A stretch of DNA of 64,000 nucleotides from Rhyacichthys aspro (lineage: Eukaryota > Chordata > Actinopteri > Gobiiformes > Rhyacichthyidae), in contig CM072168.1 in the NCBI GenBank assembly GCA_036850595.1, positions 17,909,982-17,973,981 of the forward strand, given 5' to 3'. Positions 12,553 through 22,815 of this stretch are shown here, piece by piece; positions within the stretch are counted from its first letter, which is position 1, and each line of letters opens with the position of its first letter. The translations under genes and the position numbers were made by a program. A model generated the notes under the pieces. It saw nothing but the letters and a program-made list of their open reading frames with translations, was not told the origin of the DNA and searched no databases.

Positions 12553-13065
12553 TTTGGTCTTTGGTTTTCCATTTATTTTTTACATTACATGTTAATTTTG
12601 TAAAACATTTTCAGTGCCTATTTGTATTTTCACTGCAGTTATTTTGTGTCTAATTCTATAAATTCATGTTGAACACTATTTTGAGACATTGTTCACAGCT
12701 AAAGAATGTTGAATGAAAAATTTGGTGGTGAAAAATGGTTTTTGTGCTAATTTAAGAGCAGTTAAAACAGACCGGTCAATTTTGACCGGGAACACTAAAG
12801 TAAGGGGTGGGAGGTGAACACGACAGGAGGGTTAAAGTCATCAGTTTCTAGACTCCACTCACCACCAACAGCAGCTCAGGGACCTCTCCTGCTTTTCTTT
12901 TAACACAAAAATAAAACCAGACAGATTTTTCCTCCTTAAAATAATCAAACATTACATCAAACTGAAGTTCTGAGCTTAACTTTTAGCTCCATCTTTAGCG
13001 TCCGACCATTATCTCCTCCTCGTTAAACATTTCGTGACTGAGTTGCCAACATTTTTTCCTGTTTT

Positions 13066-13225
13066 ACGTTGCCTCTCTTTTCTCTTTTTCATTTTTTGTT
13101 CAGTTTCTCTGTAAAAAGACATATTAAGAGCTGTATGTACACATTCTTTGTTTTACTGGCAGCAGTTACTTCCTTATTGACAATCGGTTTTGACCAATGA
13201 GAGCGTTACCAGCTCGTCATCCATG
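13066..13225 (+). repeat. dispersed repeat, copy A
   Basis: This segment matches the reverse complement of 47225-47446 along most of its length. Shared landmarks in order are ACGTTGCCTC, TTTTCTCT, CAGTTTCTCTGTAAAAAGAC with a one-base difference, TCTTTGTTT, TCCTTATTGACA, CCAATG(A/G)GAGCGTT, and an AGC(T/G)-rich end. No transposase or terminal repeat is visible, so the class is unknown. Confidence 0.75.
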
Positions 13226-14019
13226 ACAGAAAATTCTCATCTATTAAAATCCTTGTTAATAAAGTCTAGATGGCATTTTAAGGTCTTGTTTTTTAGATGA
13301 TTCCTATTACAATATATAATTAAAATGCATTCTTATTCATTTCAGTCCCAGTTTTCTCCTCTTAGTGGAACTTATCTAAAGTGATGATGTTGTACTATCT
13401 ACTACTGAACCTGGATGTACTTCCTGGTGACATTTAGGACAGTCGGACAGTGATATATTTCTCATCACACATCGACCTTTAATGCATCAAAAGGTCACGT
13501 CTCTCATTCTCTCAAAGTGGATCCATGCTTTCAAGCGCAGTTCCCTTCAAAGTCCTGTGTGACAAGAACAAGGTCTTTACTTATTGATGTCGAGATTCAC
13601 CGGGAAATGTTGAACAGCAGAGTGGGTGGATAGTTTACAGATCACAAAGTGCAACAAGTGACAACTCACAGCCCCCACTTCCTCACAGCTGCCAAGTCAT
13701 TTTCTTAAAATGTCACGAGTCATAGTCATTTCACATTTGTCGATGGTTCGGGGCGACTGCAGCCACGCCACACTGTGTTTTGATGAAATAACTCAAACAC
13801 CTTGTAGTAAAAAAGGCCTGCAGTGAGTTAAGTAATAAGGTGAGTATGAGACCTTTACTATAAATGCCAACCGTGTGGCCTTCATGAGCGCACGGGGAAA
13901 TATACCACGGAAATTGCTTGTGACCTCGGGATTATGGAGCACTGGTGACATATTTAGATACTGATTGTGGTGTTGCAACTGAACCTGGACCTGAACCTCA
14001 TGTCCAAGAGAATAAATCC

Positions 14020-14085
14020 AACATTATGCAATTTCCCCACTGTAAGACTAATAAAGGTTTTTCTTATTCTTATTATTCATTTAAA
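14020..14085 (+). repeat. LINE-like 3' tail remnant
   Basis: AATTTCCCCACTGTAAGACT leads to AATAAAGGTTTTTCTTATTC and TTATTATTC. It resembles the common fish retroposon ending CCCCACTGTGGGACTAATAAAGG followed by short ATCTT-type repeats. Only the tail is present. Confidence 0.45.
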
Positions 14086-16399
14086 AACAAACTTGCAGCT
14101 AATGTACACTGTAGATTTGCCTGATTAAAATATGTAAAGACTTAAATCTAAATCTAACAAAACAGACAGAATATTGTAATAAAAGACTCAAAATTCTTCT
14201 GGGTTTGTCCTACAAGAAACACTGTATAAAATGACCTATTGACAGATGTACAGTAAACAAGCTTGCCATTGATCATGTGCTCTAACTGTTTGCAGTCTGA
14301 TAATTGACCCTTTATTGGCTTTTTGATTGGTTACTGACAAACCAGTGGCTCCACGACCTTGGCAAAAATTCACACCTCGATTAGACCAACTTTGCACCAA
14401 ACTTTGTAATAAGATAAAAGTGGAACAGAAAGCTTTCAAGAGAGAAAATGCTGATTAAATTTGTGACAAAAAAGTGACTCATCCCAAAGTAGAGCGTTTT
14501 TTGTGTGTGGCTAGGATATGACTCATTATTATTATGTTTAGTGGTATTTATGTGAAGTGGTAAAAATGGCGTCTCATGAGTAACATTCATCACTTGCAAT
14601 AATAGAACAGCATTAGCTATTTCCTCCATTTTCTCCATACAGTAAAAAAAACTAAAACCCAGCTGTGAGTCAGAACAGGACCATGTTGATGCTCCAAGGC
14701 TGCATACAGAAAGAAAAGCAGAAGCTAGAACTAAAGTATGTCATTAATCAAAATTAACAGCAGCAATGTTTAATCCACCATTGTATTTTATTGTATCCAG
14801 CCACACCGCTCCATACTAAACACAATAAAAGCCTTGCTGTTATGAGACACCATCAGAAATGGTCACTTAGAGTTGCACCCATGACTATCAGACACAGACA
14901 TATTCCTGATTGTAAGTTTTCAGACAACAGCGATTCACTCTTGCTCTGAGATCCATGCACTTGTCTAACAACAGAAACCTACAAGGGCACGCTAATCATG
15001 GCACAAAATGAATCAGACACAAACTAAAGCTGACACTGACTGATAAATCAAAAGCATTGCTCTGTTTCTGATCCTGTTTTTTTTAGTTGACAAGAAACTA
15101 AACAGCTGTTTTTGTGGGCAAACCTTGTAAATTACAGACAACTTCTTATTCTTTTGAACTTCGCAATGAGTTGTTTTTGCTGGAATTAAAGCATTTGACA
15201 AACCATGACATTAAGATAAAGAAAGAAGAAAAAAAAAAAAAACAGCTTGTTGAAATCTGATCTTAAAACACACTGTGAATGTTTTCTTCATCTTGAAACA
15301 TTTTTATTCCACTTTTGAAAAGAAAATACTTGGGTTTCTGAAAGACACAACTCATCGTTCGTCTAATTGGCCTGTGGTCATGACCATCTCATTTGCTTTA
15401 AAAGGAATCCATTGTGAGTCTTGACCATCACTGACCACTTCCATGTATTGATGAGCAGGTCGCGACCACAAGCATGTTCCTCCTTTAAGCCCTTTGCTGA
15501 TTGACTGATTTAGCTGTTCTAGTCTTACATTAACAATTAAAGTCATGTAATGTAGCTTCAACTATTCACTTTTACATGATCCCAAATCAGCTCTGGGCCA
15601 CAACAAGCAAATCACCTGTTAAACCCTGAAAGTCTGGGGTGTAACTGTTTCTGTAAGACCGAGCTGCCTCACTCTTATTACAAATACTGACACAATTAAT
15701 GCCTAAATACGACGACGTGCTTCTCCTACGACCGATGCTTTGGCTCAAAACCTCTCTGTGTAACCAGGCTGCAAACCCACTGACACCTCCAAAGACATCA
15801 GAATACATCCAGATATATGTGACAAAGACAAACTCTCAATGCAATCTCTTTATTTGGTCCTTACCCTCAGTCTGACCACATTAGATCTCTTCAGTCTCAA
15901 TTTAAGCACCAGGTCTGAAGGGGGTCAAACCTTGGCTCTAGATTCTCACATAAGCCATAAGTTGCACTAAAGATCATACTTGACACTGATTATTAACAAA
16001 TGTGGAAGTCTGATTAAAAAATGAGTGTATCTTGGCCATTTTACCTTCAGTGTGAACCCTGATAGGATAAGTAAAAACTCCTTTGAACAATACACAAAGA
16101 CTAAATATGATATATAATGAAGAATGGCATTTAACAGTTCACACTTGTCCCAATTTTAATGCAGCCCCTTAAATCAAGGCTGCGTTTTAGTCATACTTGA
16201 TTGTTTCATTTCATATTCATCTGCTTGAGGCTGGAGGCAATAAGAGTCATTGTCTTTCATCCAATTATTTCAAGATGCACTGAATATAATTTCGGTTTTT
16301 TTTTTGCAGTTGAGCAATTTTCTGGACAAAGAGGTCTGTTCTCAGTTGTTTTACTCATTAAATCAAGCCCTGTTACCTGGATCACTTTCATTTCTCATC

Positions 16400-16701
16400 A
16401 TGTGCAGTGCAGCGCGAGTCAGTGGGGTCTAACCTGGTCGACTCACAGACAGATGCGCGCTGCACAGATGGCGCACCAGCGGAGCGAGTCTTTACGCGCG
16501 AGGCTTCATTGGCTGAGAAAGCACGCGTGTCACAGCGGAGAGGGAGACGCAGTAAACAGCTAATCGAAGCGCTCAACTGTCGCTCCGAGTCTGTGGCTGC
16601 GTGACCCGCTCTGTCGCTTTGCCTTTGCTCACTTCTGAACACTTCACGGATCGGTCCACGGCGTGTTCCTCCCGGAGCTGTTCAGGACACGGTGCTGAAG
16701 C
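16400..16701 (+). promoter_or_regulatory. CpG-rich promoter and 5' leader of the exon at 16702
   Basis: Composition changes sharply here from AT-rich to CpG-rich (GCGCGAGGC, CACGCGTG, GAAGCGCTC, CCACGGCGTG), which is unusual for this window. An inverted CCAAT box (CATTGGCT, about 16507-16514) lies in the island, and no TATA box is visible. CpG-island, TATA-less promoters are typical of vertebrate regulatory and housekeeping genes. The transcription start cannot be placed from sequence alone. Confidence 0.55.
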
Positions 16702-16758
16702 ATGAACCAGAGCGCGGGAGCGGCGCAGCACACGCGCAGATACTCCGTGGATGGAAAG
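16702..16758 (+). CDS. candidate first coding exon of an unidentified gene
   Basis: The peptide is MNQSAGAAQHTRRYSVDGK, 19 codons, ending exactly at AAG|GTAAGC, a textbook donor (intron phase 0). The start is well supported: an in-frame TGA sits two codons upstream (16696-16698), A is at -3, and a CpG-rich leader precedes it. No other donor of this quality next to an ATG was noticed in the window. The peptide has no signal sequence or membrane segment. RRYS matches the PKA site pattern R-R-x-S, which may be chance. I do not recognise the protein, and 19 residues are too few to place it in a family. No downstream exon was found in the following 47 kb, which implies a very long first intron if the call is right. 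A non-coding CpG-island transcript is the main alternative. Confidence 0.55.
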
Positions 16759-18359
16759 GTAAGCGCACAGAATGATTTTTAACACTTGTTTTGCGCAGTG
16801 GAAGCTGAAGTGTAAATGGACGTGAAAGACTAACCACGTGATACAAACTTTGGGTTAAGTTTTAAATCACGTGGAGGAAGTTGTGCTGAATTAGTTGCTG
16901 CTTGTTATTGTGGTAGAAGCGAGTGTTGGATACATGATAGAAAACAGGACATGGGATGTTCCAGTTTGAGGACGCGCTTGCTCCACTGCGTCCACACATT
17001 AAATGATTTATGTGACTTTGAATACGGCGCACAAATATGGCACAGCAATACATATTAACATTTAATATAAACCTCTCCATACGACCTCTGTATGAATCTG
17101 TCTTATACACAGTTCAAACGGTCTGTATCGACTTTTTTTTTTTTTCTTTTTTAAGAAATCAATGTGTGTTTGAAGCGACCTTCAGGCAGGTCCCAGAGAG
17201 TGAGCAGCGGATGGAGTAAACAAACAGTACAGCCATGTGCCCGAGCCGCTGGACTTATAGGATTTAAAGACTTCTCACTTGAAAACAGTAGTTCTTGTTT
17301 GTGCTCAGGAGCCAGAGGGACAGAGTCCATGAATAAGTAATAAGCATGTACCATTTAATGCATCCACAACATAAGTAGGCTACATAGTAATAATGAGTTC
17401 ATATAAAGCAAAGGGAATAATGACGAAGTTTAAAAACAGCCCATATCTTCTGTCTAAACTAATGGGTTAATTTAAATCTAACAAGAGCTTTATTCCTAGA
17501 TATCTGTTTGTGTGATTGTGTCTTTTTGTCCTTTGAAAGAGTTCATTAATTAGGATTAGGATTAGGATGTAAGTGCTCTAGGAAGTCTAGAAACTGCCTT
17601 CTATGGAGGTTTAAAGGTCATGATTTTGTAGGATGAATATTAGTGTTATTTTGAGTTGATTATGTGGTGTTGAAAACAGATCCTTTTGACGATGTGTTTG
17701 ATTGATGAACACAGTGCAGCTTTAGTTCTCTCTGAACAGTGTCTCTGATGGAGTTGAGTTTAGTGCAGATCTGTGAAGTGAAGCTGACTTATTGTCGACA
17801 AGGACTCCAGCAGCAGCAGACTCTAACAGCTGCAGCTGCCTGGGTTGTTTTTACAGAGACCTGTAATTAAAGTATGGAGGAAATTGCTCTTTACAATCCA
17901 TATAATGAGACACAATGTTATTAGCATTTGTTCAACTGTGAATCAGCCTTGAGTAGTTGTATGGAGGACTGGTGGAAAAGCAAAGCTGTCAGTGTTATCC
18001 TGACCACATCACAGGGGCTCATTGACAGTAAAGAGGAGTGGACTGAGGAGGTTCACGTGGAAGTTGGCTCCAAGAAGCCTGGCTCACATTGATTCCCATT
18101 AACATCACATCATGTTTGAGTCAATACTTTTTCACAGTTATAAATCCGGTATGTACAACCACACTGAGAGAGAGTCATGACTGAGAGGAGAGTGAATCGA
18201 GGCTGATTCAAGAACAATAACTATAGAGATCAAGTCCAAACTCATAGAGAGGAGGCCTAGTTAGATGTTTTAAAATTGAGAAGAAATTATGACGATGTTA
18301 AGATATATAAACCAACTTCACATTTACCTCCAGTGTCTGTGCCTCTGGAGTGTGAACAT
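16759..18359. other. putative start of a very large first intron
   Basis: It begins with the GTAAGC donor and soon returns to AT-rich composition. Nothing coding or repetitive is recognised apart from a T-run at about 17132-17151 and a three-unit GGATTA run near 17550-17567. Confidence 0.5.
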
Positions 18360-19505
18360 GTGTTTGGAGGTGGTCGGAGAGGCCGTTGGTGCCGTTGATG
18401 TCGTTGGTGTGGTTGATGTCGTTGGTGTCGTTGATGTCATTGGTGCCGTTGGTGATGTTGTTGGTGCCGTTGGTGATGTTGTTGGTGCCGTTGGTGTTGT
18501 TGGTGCCGTTGGTGATGTTGATGTCGTTGGTGCTGTTGGTGTTGTTGGTGCCGTTGGTGTCCTTGGTGCCGTTGGTGTCGTTGATATCATTGGTGTCGTT
18601 GATGTCGTTGATGTAATTGGTGCCGTTGGTGTTGTTGATGTTGTTGGTGCCATTGGTACTGCTGGTGCCGTTGGTGTCCTTGGTGCCGCTGGTGCCGTTG
18701 GTGCCGCTAGTGCCGTTGGGTGTCCTTGGTGCCGTGGGTGTCGTTGATGTCATTGGTGTCGTTGATGTAATTGGTGCCGTTGGTGCCACTGGTGACGTTG
18801 GTGCCATTGGTGTCGTTGGTGCCGTTGGTGTCCTTGTTGCCACTGGTGCCGTTGGTGTCCTTGGTGCCGCTGGTGCCGCTAGTGTTGTTGGTGCCGTTGG
18901 TGTCCTTGGTGCCGCTAGTGCCGTTGGTGTCCTTGGTGCCGTTGGTGTTGTTGGTGTCGTTGGTGCCGCTGGTGACGTTTGTGTTGTTGGTGCCGTTGGT
19001 GCCGTTGGTGTCCTTGTTGCCACTGGTGCCGTTGGTGTCCTTGGTGCCGTTGGTGTCCTTGTTGCCACTGGTGCCGTTGGTGTCCTTGGTGCCGTTGATG
19101 TCCTTGGTGCCGCTGGTGCCGCTAGTGCTGTTGGTGTCATTGGTGTCATTGATGCTGCTGGTGTTGTTGGTGTCGTTGGTGTTGTTGGTGCCGCTGGTGC
19201 AGCTAGTGCTGTTGGTGCCATTGGTGCCGTTGGTGTTGTTGGTGTCGTTGGTGCTGCTGGTGTTGTTGGTGCCGTTGGTGTCCTTGGTGTTGTTGGTGTT
19301 GTTGGTGTCGTTGGTGTCGTTGGTAGACAGCCACATCTCTCCATCAGCTGCAGCTGTGGTTACAGAGCTTTACCACCACCACAGTGTGAATGTGTACATG
19401 CTTGTGTGAATGGGTGTGAATGGGTGAATGGAAGCATGATGTAAAGCGCTTCAGGTGCCCAAGAGGGTAGATAAAAGTGCTATATAAATGCATGCCATTT
19501 ACCAT
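18360..19505 (+). mobile_element. interspersed repeat split by a minisatellite
   Basis: The left part (18360-18395, GTTTGGAGGTGGTCGGAGAG then GCCGTTGG) and right part (19326-19505) together resemble a common fish repeat. Right-part landmarks are GACAGCCAC, CAGCTGTGGTTACA, TTTACCACCACCA, GTGTGAATGGGTG, TGTAAAGCGCTTCAGGTGCC, and a GTGCTATATAAATGCATGCC end with CATTTACC. The GTAAAGCGCTT ... GTGCTATATAAATGC ending is typical of teleost non-LTR-derived repeats. I cannot name the exact family. The 945-bp array sits between two parts that are normally almost adjacent. Confidence 0.65.
18382..19326. repeat. GTTGGTGCC-type minisatellite, about 945 bp
   Basis: The array is built from 9-bp units (GTTGGTGCC, GTTGGTGTC, GTTGATGTC, CTTGGTGCC, GCTGGTGCC) with occasional 12-bp units containing GATGTT. 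Every unit is a multiple of three, so long frames stay open on both strands: VGAVGVV- and LVPLVSL-type repeats on plus, and TTPTAP- and NGTNDTN-type repeats on minus, including a 348-codon minus frame. None has a promoter, splice context or unique domain, so I do not call a gene. There is higher-order structure: the stretch from 18781 recurs from 18961, 180 bp later, and a 39-bp block occurs at 18830, 19010 and 19055. Confidence 0.95.
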
Positions 19506-21209
19506 TTTCAATAGTCCATGAAGTAACATGCACCAACAAACCTCTTTAAAAGCAGCTTTTTTAGGCAAGAAAGTCACATATTCGGTAATGCACCATGCCT
19601 TTGGTTAGAAAACATCTACAATACACACAACTATTGTTTTTATGTGGCTCATTCTTAACTGAGCATCAGCAGCTATCCACAATCATATTTCCTGAATGAT
19701 TTTTCTTTTTTTTTTGCCGTAAAAAGGGTCCATAAGCTAGGTCCATGAACTTAACATGATGTTTCTCAGGTGATGTGGCTCCAGTGCTATTGTCTGTGGG
19801 CAACACCTTCCATGATGTTTGTCGACTGTCAATTCATGCACAAAAATGGACTAGTAACAACAATATTCTGTCAAAGCATAAGTCAGTATTTTTTACATTG
19901 TACAATCCTCCATTCTTCATGTTTCCTGGACTCTTATTTTATTCCAGTCGTGCTAAATCCTGGCTCCATAAACTTTACACAGTGACAGAGGGTTACAGGA
20001 GATGGGCTGCAGATAGGTAACATCCCACTCTATTAGCTCCCTGTCAATGCATGTGTCCATTTAAGCTGATGATAAATCACTGGATCAATGTTGCTATCAC
20101 TCTTTGTCACATCTAAATAAAATGGCACTTTCTCTGATCAATGCCACGTATCACTTTGATGTAATGCCATTGATCATTGCGCCGACCAATCAGGATAAAT
20201 GTCTGTAGGTAGAAGTCCCTTTGTGGCTGATAGATAAGTTCCTTCTGCTAAATATAGTATCATTGGATCCACCTTGTATTCTCCTTTTAGCGTCCTGTAA
20301 CCATTAAATCCAGCTGCAGAAAATGGAAAACCAGGACAAGTGTGACATTGCTCCCCGTGGGTTTTGGGGGAGAGAAATAAGTGTGTCGCTGGGGGCTATC
20401 CAGTTGTTCATTGGCTCGCCTCCTCCAGTCTATCCATTAAACTGGAGACGTGAGCCGTGGAATCTCTCCTTTGAGCCCAGTGGTTCGTCTAATGTTTCAT
20501 TTAAAGGAGGACTCTGGACATGCATGTTTGATTTGGAGGCACTTTTTCACTGTCTCGGGTGGCGCCAGATTGAATGTAGGAGCTGAATATGTTGTTTAAT
20601 GGTGTGTATCCAAACTATCATAGACTGTATATTATTGATAGTTTTTTAAATTACTCCACCGAGGGTTCTTTTCATCAGCGCAATGTGACGTCAAACTGAA
20701 AAGCTGTTCAGACTTTAAACCACAGACACAGATACAGTTACTGTCAATGTTATAGGTAGAGGTTGCTTTACCTGCTGGATGTATAGGGAAGTTAATGTGC
20801 AAGACAGTAGGCCTAAATCTCTTTATCTCTTATGATTATCAACCGGATCTTATTATCGTCACTATTATGTCATATGTCAATGCACTTTGACAGAGCAACA
20901 CCACCACAAATTTCACATTGATCGATTTCACACGTTCTTCTTTCTTTGGAAACACAAGTATACATTGTTGAAAGGGAACTGAGTAACTTTTAGCCCAAAA
21001 ATATATATTAAAAATATATTCTCTAGTTGATTTTGATGGTTCTTAGACATATCTCACTGATACAGGACCCTCAGCTGGACACAAACCTCTGATATAACTT
21101 TCCTTTTTGTGACCTATCACAAGACATTACATGAGTGACACTCTACGGCAGAAAGAAGTCAATACACTGCATTTGTTTGCACTGGCTTTTACCACAAATT
21201 GAGTTGGTC
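19506..21209. other. non-coding sequence
   Basis: No exon is recognised. An open stretch at 20323-20586 is unique and moderately GC-rich, but it lacks flanking splice sites and family motifs. It could be a regulatory block. Otherwise nothing stands out. Confidence 0.5.
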
Positions 21210-21436
21210 ATTGACTTTCTTATATCCATTTTATTAGTTGTATTTATTTTCATCTATTTTATTGTTCTTATTGATTTTTACTTGTTTTTATGTCTTCTTT
21301 GATTTGTTTTTTTTTTTGGTTTTCTTTTACTTCTACCTTCCAATTTTAAGTGCACTTTACTGAGCCTGTAAAGCACTTTGGGCTGCGATGGTTGTTTTAA
21401 ATGTGCTATATAAATAAAATTGACATTGACATTTAC
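21210..21436 (+). mobile_element. L2-like LINE 3' tail
   Basis: A T-rich 3' UTR-like stretch ends in GCCTGTAAAGCACTTTGGGC, then TGTGCTATATAAATAAAATT and a short TTGACA repeat. TGTAAAGCACTTTG with GTGCTATATAAATAAA is the hallmark 3' end of L2-like elements and their SINE partners in fish. No reverse transcriptase coding sequence remains, so this is a 5'-truncated insertion on the plus strand. Confidence 0.75.
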
Positions 21437-21592
21437 CCTAGCTGAATTGTTATGGCCAAAATACACAAAAATGACCCCAACAAGACATGTTTTTTCATCC
21501 AAATTTGGAAGAAGGAAGCTTGGATGGTCTTCACTTGTAAACAAACAATGTCTGTGAATATGGCGCCACCGTTTAGAGTCTTTAGAGGGATC

Positions 21593-21607
21593 TGCGCCCT
21601 CTACTGG
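21593..21607 (-). promoter_or_regulatory. CTCF-like site (minus orientation)
   Basis: On the minus strand it reads CCAGTAGAGGGCGCA, matching CCASYAGRKGGCRSY at 14 of 15 positions. CTCF is the vertebrate insulator and loop-anchor factor. GCGCCCTCTACTGG also occurs inside some transposons, so occupancy is uncertain. Confidence 0.5.
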
Positions 21608-21826
21608 CTAAAACTAAGCAAATATAACAAGACGTGCATGATAAATAACAATAATGAAAACATTGTTTGAAACGATGCTAATCAGAATTCATAATTTTAA
21701 TCAGCAGCTGCTAGTAGCTATTGCATTGACAGGAAGAAGTTCAGTATTTCTATCTGTTAATACAAAACAAAAATCCTGGCAAAACAACAAGAAAACACAT
21801 AGTGACAAAGCACTTGAAAAACAGCA

Positions 21827-21846
21827 TTATTTATTTATTTATTTAT
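21827..21846. repeat. ATTT tetranucleotide microsatellite
   Basis: About five ATTT units. Simple sequence. Confidence 0.85.
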
Positions 21847-22599
21847 TGACCATTTGTTTTATAGACCTGCCATTGTTTATGTTTTTTCTGTAGATTTGTT
21901 TTACTGCTTTCTTTCCAAGTCATCATTTTTTAAATAATATTTATTAATACATGTGACTGAATGCTGTAGACATTTTATTTGTCTGGAATGGGAATTAGAC
22001 GGTCAATAAAGTTATGCAATATTTTTGTGGCTCCAAATGAGATCAAATCTGAAAAACTGTGGTGGGAAACTGACTCATTTGATTCTTTTATCATTTTTCT
22101 TTCTCATAGGCATTTGCTACAGGTGCAGTGAGTTGTAAAAGCACTGGCTTAAATCCTTTTTGGTCATTTCATTTCCAAATAGAACCTCGATTTGAGACAA
22201 GGGATAATCCAACACTATCAGAATTCAACTATTGAGACATGGGGCTTACATGCTCACTGCACTAAACCTCTGGCCACCTGCTGCCCTTTGGGATTTTATG
22301 GACTTCTCAGAAAAATACCAATGACTATAAAGTTTTTTTTGTGTCCAATCATTGTCCACTCATCTGTGGAAAACTGTGACCTTTTGAAATCAATCACAGA
22401 CTGGACACAGCTGCCTAAGCGCTCAATAGAAAGTTACTAAATGTCTTTTTATGGCAACTCGGACTTGGATACTTTAAATCAGAGCCAATGTTGGATTTAT
22501 ACAGTATTTCTTTACAGACGGGAGACAGGTTGGGGTGGTGGATGGGACATTTAACCCGGGTCTAATTTGCCAGACATTAGTCCAACATTACTTCTTAAA

Positions 22600-22815
22600 T
22601 GCACCACATGAAGTTTTTACTATATTTCTATAAAGTAGTGACAATTTAGTGCATTTTTCTTGACTGTGACAAACTTGATTTTGTGAAATAAAGTCTATTT
22701 GAAAACTGTTTAATTAATTAGTTAATTAAACAGTTTTCAAATAGACATTTTTGGCAAGCACTGCTCTAGGACATCTTTACATAGTTTTAGTAAAAACTCA
22801 CTTTAAATATTATTT
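22600..22815. repeat. hairpin element with perfect 25-bp core arms
   Basis: A perfect inverted repeat has arms 22693-22717 and 22722-22746 separated by TTAG. Each arm starts GTCTATTTGAAAACTG when read inward. Further out a weaker symmetry continues: GAAGTTTTTACTATATTT on the left and, on the complement of the right, GAGTTTTTACTAAAACTA. The whole could be a small MITE folded on itself. No clear target duplication was found. Confidence 0.8.

Larger units (their letters stand above)
11192..12835 (+). mobile_element. piggyBac-type DNA transposon, internally deleted
   Basis: Both ends abut TTAA, at 11192-11195 and 12832-12835, the target site duplicated by piggyBac elements. The inner left end reads CCTTCCTGTCGTGTTCGGGT. 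The complement of the inner right end reads CCCTCCTGTCGTGTTCACCT, giving an inverted repeat of about 15 bp with one mismatch. Short GTCAAA/GACCG motifs recur near both ends (11214-11230 and 12771-12790). At 1.64 kb the copy is far shorter than an autonomous element. It keeps only the acidic N-terminus and the C-terminal cysteine-rich finger of the transposase, so it can move only in trans, if at all. Two CA arrays and an AGCCCC array have grown inside it. Confidence 0.9.
12836..16399. other. non-coding sequence upstream of the candidate promoter
   Basis: No exon is recognised. It contains one copy of a dispersed repeat (13066-13225), a LINE-like tail near 14.03 kb, and an A-run at about 15229-15242. 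The remaining sequence is unique by eye and unremarkable. Confidence 0.55.

Noticed and set aside
17548..17567. Short GGATTA tandem, telomere-like at first sight
   Set aside because: The unit is TTAGGA, not TTAGGG, and there are only three copies.
18298..19344. 348-codon minus-strand frame rich in T, P and A, resembling a mucin
   Set aside because: It is produced by the triplet-periodic minisatellite, and comparable frames are open on the other strand and phases.
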